A stretch of DNA of 64,000 nt from NCBI RefSeq assembly GCF_042649125.1, contig NZ_JBHRYQ010000001.1, positions 3,224,001 to 3,288,000 on the forward strand. The letters run 5' to 3'. The position numbers were made by a program, and so were the translations under genes. Below are positions 17,218-26,154 of the stretch, piece after piece; the stretch's first letter is position 1; each line of letters opens with the position of its first letter. This DNA comes from Leadbetterella lacunae. Lineage in GTDB: Bacteria; Bacteroidota; Bacteroidia; Cytophagales; Spirosomataceae. The notes under the pieces are model-generated. The model had not been told where the DNA came from. It was given only the letters and a program-made list of their open reading frames with translations, and searched no databases.

Positions 17218-18099
17218 TTATTCGCCGCTAGCTAATTCAATGAGCTGCTTTACGTTGGGAACTACCTGCACATTAGCCGGCAAAACTAAACCTTGGCCAA
17301 TAACCTGATATCCGGAAAGTAAAATCTGAACCTCTGGAAACGCAGTTGACAAATTATTTATATAGGCCTGCACCTCGTTTTGACCAGGCGTAGTAGTAAT
17401 AGAGGTAAACATATAGTCAGGCTTGTGAATATCTGCCACAAACTTAAGCTCATCAAATGGTAGACTTTGACCCAAATAAACGACCTTATTGTCTCTAGCT
17501 CTAATGATATAGTTAGCAAACAAAACCGCTATTTCGTGTAACTCGCCCTCTGGCGTAAATAACACATATTTTTTAGAACTTGGCTTATTTTTCACGACCT
17601 GACCGTCAATCGCCACAATCATTTTTTGACGAATTAGGTTTGTTATGAAGTGCTCTTGAGCAGGACCAATAGAGCCCGTTAACCATAATGTACCTATTCT
17701 ACTCAAAAACGGATAGATAATATTAATCATGGTGTTTTCAAATCCAAACTGTAAGATATTGGTGGACATGATTTTCTCAAATCTTTCTTCATCCATATCT
17801 ATCATCGCAATAGTGAGGGCATGAATTTGGTCTGGGTAATTGAGCTGTTTGTCCGAAAGGGCCATTACCTCTTGACTCAATTGCTCCAAAGTAAGCTTCG
17901 CTATTTCGGATATTTTGTATCCGTGATCTTTAAGAAGAGAAATATTTAACACCAATTTTAAATCCCTATCGTCGTAGAGTCTAATATTAGTATCTGTTCG
18001 TTTCGGATTAATAATATTATATCTTTGCTCCCAGATACGAATCGTATGGGCTTTTATACCTGAAAGGTGCTCAAGATCTTTTATTGAATAGCTGCTCAT
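17218..18099 (-). CDS. MerR-type regulator with cobalamin-binding domain (CarH/LitR-like)
   Basis: A 293-residue regulator: MerR helix-turn-helix (1-70; SIKDLEHLSGIKAHTIRIWE), a helical-bundle domain (about 85-165) and a Rossmann-like B12-binding domain (about 175-290). The helical cap has W139-x9-E149-H150, the exact W-x9-EH signature of CarH photoreceptors. The B12 domain has E186-x-H188 followed by E-I-A, so the lower-ligand histidine is kept while the final G of ExHxxG is A. In CarH, adenosylcobalamin promotes a DNA-bound tetramer in the dark and light breaks it. No carotenoid gene is in view, so the target is unknown beyond probable autoregulation. Confidence 0.85.
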   Translation of the reverse strand: MSSYSIKDLEHLSGIKAHTIRIWEQRYNIINPKRTDTNIRLYDDRDLKLVLNISLLKDHGYKISEIAKLTLEQLSQEVMALSDKQLNYPDQIHALTIAMIDMDEERFEKIMSTNILQFGFENTMINIIYPFLSRIGTLWLTGSIGPAQEHFITNLIRQKMIVAIDGQVVKNKPSSKKYVLFTPEGELHEIAVLFANYIIRARDNKVVYLGQSLPFDELKFVADIHKPDYMFTSITTTPGQNEVQAYINNLSTAFPEVQILLSGYQVIGQGLVLPANVQVVPNVKQLIELASGE

Positions 18100-18122
18100 T
18101 ATTTTTGGTTTGAAAACATATC

Positions 18123-18144
18123 CTAATGTTTAATATTAGTTTAA
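18123..18144 (-). promoter_or_regulatory. 11-bp direct repeats upstream of the CarH-like gene
   Basis: GTTTAA occurs at 18128-18133 and again at 18139-18144, exactly 11 bp apart, within two similar 11-mers (CTAATGTTTAA, TATTAGTTTAA). CarH proteins are known to bind tandem 11-bp repeats. Only two repeats are seen here, so it is a candidate operator. Confidence 0.35.
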
Positions 18145-18205
18145 CTTCGTAAAAAGCCCTATTGTTTCAGCCTGAATGTATTGTTTGACAATTTTTATTT
18201 AGTCG

Positions 18206-18213
18206 CAAAGATA
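18206..18213 (-). promoter_or_regulatory. Candidate -7 element of the CarH-like gene
   Basis: The minus strand reads TATCTTTG, matching TAnnTTTG, about 107 bp before the start codon at 18099. No TTG lies at the right spacing. Confidence 0.35.
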
Positions 18214-18359
18214 GATTTTTAAAAAGAATAAATTAACCTCAATAAGATATATTCGAAGTATATTCAAAAAAATACCTAATGGTTTTATTATCAATCTCTC
18301 GGGATATTGAGTTATTACCTTAAAGATTCGATTTTTTAATAAAAAAACAGCAGTCAAAA

Positions 18360-20246
18360 TTGACGAAAAGAAAGACACTTTGGACACTAATATTGCTAAC
18401 CATCTTTATGGGTGGACACAATGTCTTTGCCCAAATTCAGATAAAAGTTAAAATAAAAGCAACTCCGCTACAAAAAGATCAGCCCATTTTTATTGCTTTA
18501 GATTATAACAATTGGGAGCCCGGAGACATAAAATACAAGCTCAATAAAGATAATGATAGCACCTATAAAATAACGCTGACAAACACACCCTCGGTTTTTG
18601 AATACAAGTTTACCCAAGGCAGCTGGCTATTTGTAGAAGGCACACCTGAAGGCGAGAGTTTACCCAACAGAACATTTAACCTAAATACACAAAACACCAA
18701 GCAAATAGAAGCGAACATTTTGGGTTGGGAAAAAATAATCTCCTACGACATATTTGTTAAGTCGCTCCCCGAAAACACGCCTAAAGACGCCAAAATTTCA
18801 ATCACCGGAAACTTTAACAACTGGGAGCTCGGAGACCCAATTTATGATTTAAAAAAATCTCCTAGTGGCACCTATCATGTTAAAATATATTCGGACCTCG
18901 AACGAATTGAATACAAGTTTACCCGAGGCAGCTGGGAGTCTGTGGAGTCGAGAGAAAGTGGAAAAGCAAGACCAAACCGCGTTATTTTTAGAGAAACTGT
19001 AAAAGACAACAACGAAATAAACGTAAACATAGACGGCTGGGAAGACCTCTTGGGTTCACTGCATGTATACTCGCTTTTTGACTTTTTGCTTTTGTTCTCT
19101 GTTTTCCAAGGCATACTACTAATTATTGTGCTGCCCACGCTGCAGTCTACCAACAAAGACGCAAACCGCTGGTTGATATTTTCTATTTTGATAGCTTCCT
19201 GTGGTGTGTTGTGCTACATCATGGGCAACTTCCAGATATTCGTAAATCGCTACCCGAGGTTGGTTGTTTTGCCTGACTTGGTGTACTTCTTGTTTGGTCC
19301 TATTTTCTATTTCTATTTACTAAAACTGCTCTATCACGTTAAGTTTTTGCCTTCCCGGTGGTACTTACACTTTATCCCGTTCTTGATTCAGTTTTTTGTG
19401 TATTTACCTTTTCTGCTACAAAACAACCGCACGTTTTTGCTTGATCTTATGAATCAAAAGCAAGAACTGATGATTATTTTTGGCGGTTCGGGCATTTTAG
19501 GGCTTTTATGGAACATTTACTATTGGAATCTTTTTAGAAGAACCCTCAAAACTTACAACACGGAATTCCAATCGAAGCTTTCGTATGAACAAAATCTAAG
19601 TTATCTAAACGGCGTATTGATTGTAATGTTTATCACCATTTGCGTTTGGGGCTTTACATTATTGTTGATGTTTTTGCAAAATGTAATGGGGTTTGAGAAC
19701 ACCCTAATTATAGAAAATAGTGTAGATTTTACATGGCTGATGTTTTCGTGCATCGTGTATTTTGTTGGCTACTTTGCCATACAGCAGTCCGAAACATTTA
19801 AAGTTAACCCACGTCAGATTTCCATTTTTGACGACCCTATGGATGCATCGCTGTCGAGCACTACAAAAGCACCAGAAGAAGAAAACCACGACGACATGCT
19901 AGAAGAGATTCAAAAACTTGAGGCATATATTGAATCTGAAAAACCATATACCAATCCCAAAATCACCCTCAGCGAACTCGCCCATCAGCTAGATTTGTCT
20001 ACGCATACCCTATCAAAAATTATTAACGACCACTACCAGCAAAACTTCTTTGACTTCATTAATCATTACCGAGTAAAAGAATTTCAGCTACTGATTCAAA
20101 GCCCTAAACACGCCAACCTTACTTTTTTAGCATTGGCATTTGAGGTAGGCTTTAATTCCAAAACTTCGTTTAACCGAGCCTTCAAAAAAATCACCAACCA
20201 AACCCCTCGCGAGTACTTGGAGTCATTCAACAACCCAAAAAAATAG
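18360..20246 (+). CDS. Membrane-bound AraC regulator with two starch-binding-like periplasmic modules
   Basis: A 628-residue one-component membrane sensor. A signal peptide (1-24) is followed by two homologous beta-sandwich modules (about 25-122 and 127-226). Each has an NNW motif (50-52; 153-155) and a YKFTxGSW segment (about 82-89; 185-192) as in CBM20/CBM48-type glucan-binding domains. About seven membrane spans follow (about 236-478), then a charged linker and an AraC domain (about 525-622; LSELAHQLDLSTHTLSKIIN and LAFEVGFNSKTSFNRAFKK). The start is TTG 18360, since the next ATG would cut the signal peptide. It stands immediately upstream of the Sus locus and probably activates it upon sensing maltodextrin or starch (inference). 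Confidence 0.85.
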   Translation: MTKRKTLWTLILLTIFMGGHNVFAQIQIKVKIKATPLQKDQPIFIALDYNNWEPGDIKYKLNKDNDSTYKITLTNTPSVFEYKFTQGSWLFVEGTPEGESLPNRTFNLNTQNTKQIEANILGWEKIISYDIFVKSLPENTPKDAKISITGNFNNWELGDPIYDLKKSPSGTYHVKIYSDLERIEYKFTRGSWESVESRESGKARPNRVIFRETVKDNNEINVNIDGWEDLLGSLHVYSLFDFLLLFSVFQGILLIIVLPTLQSTNKDANRWLIFSILIASCGVLCYIMGNFQIFVNRYPRLVVLPDLVYFLFGPIFYFYLLKLLYHVKFLPSRWYLHFIPFLIQFFVYLPFLLQNNRTFLLDLMNQKQELMIIFGGSGILGLLWNIYYWNLFRRTLKTYNTEFQSKLSYEQNLSYLNGVLIVMFITICVWGFTLLLMFLQNVMGFENTLIIENSVDFTWLMFSCIVYFVGYFAIQQSETFKVNPRQISIFDDPMDASLSSTTKAPEEENHDDMLEEIQKLEAYIESEKPYTNPKITLSELAHQLDLSTHTLSKIINDHYQQNFFDFINHYRVKEFQLLIQSPKHANLTFLALAFEVGFNSKTSFNRAFKKITNQTPREYLESFNNPKK

Positions 20247-20268
20247 GTGCCATTTTATAAACTGGCAC
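20247..20268 (+). other. Hairpin after the membrane AraC gene
   Basis: GTGCCA (20247-20252) pairs with TGGCAC (20263-20268) directly after the stop codon. There is no T-run, so termination is uncertain. Confidence 0.3.
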
Positions 20269-20365
20269 TTGCGGCACGGCTAACACCCTACAAATCAAGT
20301 ATATAAAAATTTATTTTATTTATTAGAAAAATACCAATTGGGGCGACCGCCATACTCTAGTGCCC

Positions 20366-20373
20366 TAATTTTG
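20366..20373 (+). promoter_or_regulatory. Candidate -7 element of the Sus-like operon
   Basis: TAATTTTG fits TAnnTTTG and lies 26 bp before the GTG start of the GH53 gene. The nearest TTG (20338-20340) is 25 nt upstream, too far for the consensus, which suits a promoter that needs an activator. Confidence 0.45.
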
Positions 20374-20399
20374 TGACTGAAAATAATATTATTTAATCA

Positions 20400-21533
20400 G
20401 TGCAAAATACTAATTTCAAAAATTCAACTCTGCTCCTTGGTGCCTCATTGCTTTTGGTAGTTGCTACTAGTTGCATAAAAAAAACCAGTCCGTCGCCAGA
20501 TTTTTATTTGGGGGCAGACCTCTCTTATGTAAATGAGATGCAAGACTGCGGCGGTGTTTACCGTGAAAACACCAAGGTGGTAGACCCTTTTGAGTTTTTT
20601 GCTAACAAGGGCTCAAACATAGTTCGAGTAAGGCTTTGGCATACGCCAGAATTTGGGAATTACTCATCTATAGAAGATGTGGAAAAAACCATTGGGCGGG
20701 CTAAAAAAGAAAACCAAGCCATCCTTTTGGACTTTCATTATTCTGACAATTGGGCCGACCCGTCGAAACAAATAATGCCCCGTGCCTGGCAAAAAATAAC
20801 ATCACTTCAGGTTTTAGGAGACTCCGTTTATAATTACACTTTATCAACATTAAATCAGCTAAAAGCTAAAAACCTAACGCCGGAGATAGTACAGGTAGGA
20901 AACGAAACGAACATTGGCGTTATTCAACACCCAGACTCCGCCTCAAACGGCCCTATCAACTGGAAACGAAATGCTTTTTTGCTAAACAAGGGCATTGAAG
21001 CCATCGAGGCTTTTAATAAATCTACTGGCTTACATATACAGTCAATGCTGCATGTGGCTCAGCCCGAAAACGCCCCTGCGTGGTTTGCCGACGCACTAAA
21101 AAACCAAATCGGAAACTACGACTGGATTGGCCTAAGCTATTACCCAAAATGGTCAACTTATGACCTCGAGAAACTTTCGCAAACCATTAGCGACCTGAAG
21201 AGCAGATATAACAAAAAAGTGATGATCGTAGAAACGGGTTACCCCTACTCTACCAAAGAATATGACCCAGCCAATAACATGCTAGACGCTGGTGCTCAAA
21301 TAGCCAAATATCCCATTTCGCCCGAAGGGCAACTAAGCTTCATGATAGACTTAAAAAATATCACCCAAAAAGCAGGAGCATCAGGTATAGTCTATTGGGA
21401 ACCTGCCTGGATAAGCACCAAATGCAAAACTCAATGGGGTGTGGGTTCACACTGGGAAAATGCCGCTTTTTTTGATGCTGGCAATGGAAATGAGGCCCTT
21501 CCTGTATTCAAGTTTTTTAAACCAACCTTTTAA
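20400..21533 (+). CDS. GH53 endo-beta-1,4-galactanase lipoprotein
   Basis: A 377-residue lipoprotein of glycoside hydrolase family 53, which cleaves beta-1,4-galactan (type I arabinogalactan). The signal ends at a VATSC lipobox (C25). The barrel begins DFYLGADLSYVNEMQ. The acid/base is E169 in VGNETNIG and the nucleophile is E278 in VETGYPYS. LWHTP and DFHYSDNWADP are further family landmarks. The start is GTG 20400; no ATG precedes the signal sequence. The following susC begins 34 bp downstream, so it is the first gene of the operon. A galactanase at the head of a starch-type locus is unusual and suggests either a mixed substrate or a recruited gene. Confidence 0.9.
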   Translation: MQNTNFKNSTLLLGASLLLVVATSCIKKTSPSPDFYLGADLSYVNEMQDCGGVYRENTKVVDPFEFFANKGSNIVRVRLWHTPEFGNYSSIEDVEKTIGRAKKENQAILLDFHYSDNWADPSKQIMPRAWQKITSLQVLGDSVYNYTLSTLNQLKAKNLTPEIVQVGNETNIGVIQHPDSASNGPINWKRNAFLLNKGIEAIEAFNKSTGLHIQSMLHVAQPENAPAWFADALKNQIGNYDWIGLSYYPKWSTYDLEKLSQTISDLKSRYNKKVMIVETGYPYSTKEYDPANNMLDAGAQIAKYPISPEGQLSFMIDLKNITQKAGASGIVYWEPAWISTKCKTQWGVGSHWENAAFFDAGNGNEALPVFKFFKPTF

Positions 21534-21567
21534 TATTTCAATACTTTAACTTTAAATTTTATTTCAA

Positions 21568-24537
21568 ATGCAAAAAAACAAACGAAATCAAAGTTTAAAA
21601 ACTAAAAGCTTAACGATGAGGGCCTTGGGCCTAGTGGCTTTTATGTTTTTTGCTTGGAGCAATGCCGCTTTTGCTCAAAAAACTGTAACCGGAAAAGTAA
21701 CAGACGGACAAGACAAGTCCGAAATGATTGGCGTAACAGTGTCTGTTAAAGGCACCAACATAGGTACCCAAACAGACATATCGGGTATGTATAAACTAAA
21801 CGTACCTAACGACGAGTCAGTTTTGGTATTTAGCTTTGTAGGAAAAATAGCCCAAGAGGTGGTGATTGGAAACAAAACCACCATAAACGTAACCTTGGCC
21901 GACGACGCCTCTGTGCTGGGTGAAGTAGTGGTGATCGGATACGGATCTCAGAAAAAACGCGACCTAACAGGCTCCGTAGTTTCGGTTAGTTCAGAAGACT
22001 TTGTCAAAGGACAAATAACCTCTCCAGAACAACTCGTATCGGGTAAAATAGCAGGTGTACAAATCACCTCAAACTCAGGAGCACCTGGCTCAGGCAGTAC
22101 TATAAGAATCAGAGGAGGCTCATCGCTAAACGCCAACAACGATCCTCTCATCGTATTAGACGGAATGCCACTAGACAACTCTGGTATAAGCGGAGCATCA
22201 AACCCATTGGCGATGATAAACCCGAATGACATAGAGACTTTTACGGTACTGAAAGACGCCTCTGCAACGGCCATTTATGGTAGCAGAGCCTCTAACGGTG
22301 TGATTTTGATTACCACGAAAAAAGGAGCGAAAGGAAAACCACAAATTAACTTCAGCACGCAGTTTTCTTCAGCTTCACCGGTGAAGTATGTAGACGTACT
22401 TTCGGCAAGCGAATTTGCGGCTTTGGTGACCGAAAAAGGGAACACTACCATGAAAAGCTACTTAGATACTGCAGACACCGATTGGCAAAAACAGATATAC
22501 AGAAACGCCCTAACTACAGACAACAACCTAAGCATCAGCGGCACAAAGGGCAATTTGCCATACCGTATTTCGGTTGGTTATTTAAACCAAAACGGTATTT
22601 TGAAAACCTCAAATATGGACCGAACTTCAGCTTCAATTGGTTTATCGCCAACGTTTCTTGACAAACACCTAAAAGTAGACGTAAACCTAAAAGGCTCAAA
22701 ATCAAACAACAGATTTGCAAACACAGGAGCCATTGGGGCTGCGGTGTCATTTGACCCGACGCAACCTATTTACAGTGGAAGCGAAACACTAGGCGGATAC
22801 TACGAATGGCTTGACCCTTCTACCGGAAAACCAAATACCTTAGCTACCCTAAACCCACTTGGTCAGCTAATGTTAAGAGATGACAGATCGGATGTATTGA
22901 GAAGTATCGGAAACGTAGTTTTTGATTACAAATTCCACTTTTTACCAGAACTTAGAGCCAACCTTAACCTTGGATATGATATTTCGAGAAGCAACGGCTC
23001 TGTGGCTATTCCTGCCAATGTAGGGATGTCGTTTGCTAGAGGCGGCACAAACAATGTGTATGATCAAAATAAAACCAACAAAACCTTAGAGTTTTATTTG
23101 AACTACGTAAAAGAACTTCCGGGCATACGAAGCAAAATAGACGTAATGGGCGGTTACTCGTACCAAGACTTTTTAAAGGATAATTCTAATTTAGAAAAAA
23201 ACATAGCCGGAGACGTATTTTTAGATTATTTCTACAAAACACAAAACACCTTGGTGTCGTTTTTTGGAAGAGCAAACTACTCACTTTTAGACAAATACTT
23301 ATTAACCGTTACACTTCGTAAAGACGGATCATCGAGGTTCTCTCCCGAAAACCGTTGGGGCTTATTTCCATCAGCAGCATTTGCATGGAAAATATCAGAC
23401 GAAGGCTTCTTGAAAAATTCAAATACCATATCTGACCTAAAACTTAGATTAGGTTATGGTGTAACGGGTCAGCAAGATGTATTGGGCGACTACCCATATT
23501 TACCAAAATACACCATCAGTCAGTCTACCGCAGGCTACCAATTTGGCAGCAAGTTTTATAACACACTAAGACCTGAAGGCTATGACGCCAACATTAAATG
23601 GGAAGAAACCACTACCCTAAATGCCGGAATAGACTGGGCACTTAAAACGGCTAGAATTTCTGGAAGTGTGGACTACTACTACAGAAAAACCAAGGATTTG
23701 TTAAGTGTAATACCCGTTCCGGCAGGTTCAAACTTGACAAACCAAATATTAACAAACGTAGGAAATATCGAGAACAAGGGTATTGAGTTTAACATCAACA
23801 CTACCCCTATTCATACCAAAGACTTTAACTGGGACTTAGCGTTTAACATCACACGAAACATAAACACCATTACAAATTTGACCAAGGTGCCAAACCCAAC
23901 GTTCCCGGGTATATTAGTAGGCGGCATATCAGGTGGCGTGGGTAACACCGTTCAAATTCACACGGTAGGCTACCCGACAAACAGTTTCTTCTTATACCAA
24001 CAAGTATATGACGAAAACGGCAAGCCGCTCGAAGGCGTTTATGTAGACAAAAACCAAGATGGCGTAGTTAACACCTCTGACCTGGCGAGATACAAATCTC
24101 CTCAGCCCGATTTTTACTTCGGTATTTCGTCACAGTTTACCTACAAAAAGTGGTTCGCAGGTTTTGTTACCAGAGGAAGCATAGGTGGCTATATGTATAA
24201 CAACCTAAACTCTACCGCAGGTACTTTCAGAACAAGTTCGAATGCCTACTTAAACAATGTGGTAAGAAACGCAACCGTTACAGGTTTCGAAAACTCTCAG
24301 TATTTCAGCGACTATTATTTAGAAAACGCTTCATTCTTTAGAGCAGACAACATTAACCTCGGATACAGAATTGGCCGAATCAAAAACAAGATAGACGCCA
24401 CCGTGTCTGCCAACGTGCAAAACGCCTTTGTGATAACCAAATACTCAGGCCTTGACCCAGAGGTTCAAGGAGGAATAGACAACAACATCTACCCAAGACC
24501 TCGCACATTTACTTTGGGACTAAACCTTGGTTTTTAA
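21568..24537 (+). CDS. SusC/RagA-type TonB-dependent transporter
   Basis: A 989-residue outer-membrane beta-barrel that imports oligosaccharides using TonB energy. A signal peptide ends about residue 36 (AAFAQ; an internal ATG at residue 17 is another possible start). It is followed by a carboxypeptidase-D-like domain (VTGKVTDGQDK to about 115) and a plug with the SusC signature DPLIVLDGMPL and LKDASATAIYGSRASNGVILI. The barrel ends in the aromatic LGLNLGF. There is no N-terminal STN domain, so it should not signal through an anti-sigma factor, consistent with control by the adjacent AraC-type sensor. SusD starts 18 bp downstream. Confidence 0.95.
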   Translation: MQKNKRNQSLKTKSLTMRALGLVAFMFFAWSNAAFAQKTVTGKVTDGQDKSEMIGVTVSVKGTNIGTQTDISGMYKLNVPNDESVLVFSFVGKIAQEVVIGNKTTINVTLADDASVLGEVVVIGYGSQKKRDLTGSVVSVSSEDFVKGQITSPEQLVSGKIAGVQITSNSGAPGSGSTIRIRGGSSLNANNDPLIVLDGMPLDNSGISGASNPLAMINPNDIETFTVLKDASATAIYGSRASNGVILITTKKGAKGKPQINFSTQFSSASPVKYVDVLSASEFAALVTEKGNTTMKSYLDTADTDWQKQIYRNALTTDNNLSISGTKGNLPYRISVGYLNQNGILKTSNMDRTSASIGLSPTFLDKHLKVDVNLKGSKSNNRFANTGAIGAAVSFDPTQPIYSGSETLGGYYEWLDPSTGKPNTLATLNPLGQLMLRDDRSDVLRSIGNVVFDYKFHFLPELRANLNLGYDISRSNGSVAIPANVGMSFARGGTNNVYDQNKTNKTLEFYLNYVKELPGIRSKIDVMGGYSYQDFLKDNSNLEKNIAGDVFLDYFYKTQNTLVSFFGRANYSLLDKYLLTVTLRKDGSSRFSPENRWGLFPSAAFAWKISDEGFLKNSNTISDLKLRLGYGVTGQQDVLGDYPYLPKYTISQSTAGYQFGSKFYNTLRPEGYDANIKWEETTTLNAGIDWALKTARISGSVDYYYRKTKDLLSVIPVPAGSNLTNQILTNVGNIENKGIEFNINTTPIHTKDFNWDLAFNITRNINTITNLTKVPNPTFPGILVGGISGGVGNTVQIHTVGYPTNSFFLYQQVYDENGKPLEGVYVDKNQDGVVNTSDLARYKSPQPDFYFGISSQFTYKKWFAGFVTRGSIGGYMYNNLNSTAGTFRTSSNAYLNNVVRNATVTGFENSQYFSDYYLENASFFRADNINLGYRIGRIKNKIDATVSANVQNAFVITKYSGLDPEVQGGIDNNIYPRPRTFTLGLNLGF

Positions 24538-24555
24538 TCTAAAAAAAGAACGACA

Positions 24556-26133
24556 ATGAGAAACATAAAAAATATAAGCAAAATAGGTCTCTTGGTGGCA
24601 GCACTTGGCATCAGCCAGTCGTGTGTAAACGACCTTGACCGTACACCATTTATTGAAGTAACTTCAGCTACAGTCTACAAAGACCCTGCGAGTTACAAAC
24701 AAATTTTAGCTAAAATGTATGCCGGCTTCGCGGTTTCGGGGCAGCAAGGCCCTGCAGGTCAGCCAGACATTAGCGGTATAGACGAGGGTTTTTCTACCTA
24801 CCTTCGCCAATATTGGAAAGCACAAGAGCTCACAACCGACGAGTCAGTTATTGGTTGGAACGACGGTAACCTCCGCGACTACCATGATATGGATTGGACA
24901 GCCTCAAATGAGTTCGTAACGGCCATGTATAACCGTATTTTCTATCAAATTACCCTTACAAACGAGTTTATTCGTGAAACTACAGACGCTAAACTGGCCG
25001 AAAGAGGAGTGTCAGGATCAGAAATAAAAACCTACAGAGCCGAAGCAAGATTCCTGAGAGCATTGAGCTATTACCATGCATTAGACATGTTTGGCAACGT
25101 GCCCTTCGTAACCGAAGCAGACGCTGTGGGGTCTTTTCTTCCTAAACAAACCACACGAGCTGAGCTTTTTGCCTACATAGAGTCTGAGCTAAAAGCTATC
25201 GATGCCGAGCTTACCGCTCCCATGACAAACGAATACGGAAGAGCCGACAAAGCAGCTGCTTGGACCTTACTTGCCAAACTATACCTGAACGCCGAAGTAT
25301 ACACAGGCACTAAGAAATATACCGAAGCACTTACCTACAGCAAAAAAGTAATCGACGCCGGATATACACTAGAGTCAAAATATGCGAACCTATTCTTAGC
25401 TGATAACAACAAATCAAAAGAAATCATATTTCCGATTACTTTTGACGGCCTAAATACCAAAACTTGGGGCGGCATGACTTTCTTAGTCCACGCACCCGTT
25501 GGAGGCTCTATGAACCCTGCTGAGTTCGGTATCGGCGGCGGATGGGGCGGTGTTAGAACCACCAAAAACATCGTGCAAAAGTTTCCTGATGCTACCGGAG
25601 CAAAAGACAAAAGGGCCATGTTTTATACCCAAGACCAAAACTTAGAAATAGACGACTTATTTAAGTTTAACGACGGCTACGCTATTACAAAATACAAAAA
25701 CGTAACCTCTACAGGAGCTAAAGGTTCTGACATAGAAGGCAACTTTCCCGACACCGACTTCCCGATGTTTAGAGTAGCAGACGTGTACCTCATGTATGCC
25801 GAAGCAGTACTTAGAGGCGGCGGTGGCAGCACAGCAGAAGCGGTTGGTTATATAAATAAACTAAGAGAGCGAGCCTATGGAAATACCTCGGGTAACATTA
25901 CGAGCATAGACTTAAACTTCATATTAGACGAAAGAGCTCGTGAGTTGTATTGGGAAGGACACCGCAGAACTGACCTTATCCGTTTCGGAAAGTTTACGGG
26001 AGCGGCGTATCTATGGCCTTGGAAAGGAGCGGTAAAAGAAGGCAAAACTGTGCCTGAATACTTAAACCTATTTCCAATTCCGTCGGCAGACATCGTGGCC
26101 AATCCAAATCTAAAACAAAACACAGGGTATTAA
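24556..26133 (+). CDS. SusD/RagB-type glycan-binding lipoprotein
   Basis: A 525-residue surface lipoprotein that forms the lid on the SusC barrel and binds glycan. The lipobox is ISQSC (C23). The SusD signature regions include YRAEARFLRALSYYHALDMFGNVPFVTE, the TPR-like helices ADKAAAWTLLAKLYLNAEVY, and the C-terminal ERARELYWEGHRRTDLIRFGKF ending in the typical FPIPSADI...NPNLKQNTGY. It is 18 bp from susC and 21 bp from the SusE-like gene, so it is co-transcribed. GGGWGGVRTTKNIV in the middle is the usual ligand-face region. Starch or maltodextrin specificity is inferred from neighbours. Confidence 0.94.
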   Translation: MRNIKNISKIGLLVAALGISQSCVNDLDRTPFIEVTSATVYKDPASYKQILAKMYAGFAVSGQQGPAGQPDISGIDEGFSTYLRQYWKAQELTTDESVIGWNDGNLRDYHDMDWTASNEFVTAMYNRIFYQITLTNEFIRETTDAKLAERGVSGSEIKTYRAEARFLRALSYYHALDMFGNVPFVTEADAVGSFLPKQTTRAELFAYIESELKAIDAELTAPMTNEYGRADKAAAWTLLAKLYLNAEVYTGTKKYTEALTYSKKVIDAGYTLESKYANLFLADNNKSKEIIFPITFDGLNTKTWGGMTFLVHAPVGGSMNPAEFGIGGGWGGVRTTKNIVQKFPDATGAKDKRAMFYTQDQNLEIDDLFKFNDGYAITKYKNVTSTGAKGSDIEGNFPDTDFPMFRVADVYLMYAEAVLRGGGGSTAEAVGYINKLRERAYGNTSGNITSIDLNFILDERARELYWEGHRRTDLIRFGKFTGAAYLWPWKGAVKEGKTVPEYLNLFPIPSADIVANPNLKQNTGY

Positions 26134-26154
26134 TTTTTTAATCTTACAAAAAAC

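Noticed and set aside
17218..18099. Possible methyltransferase or mutase subunit because of the B12 domain
   Set aside because: The N-terminal MerR helix-turn-helix and the W-x9-EH cap make it a regulator of the CarH type rather than an enzyme.
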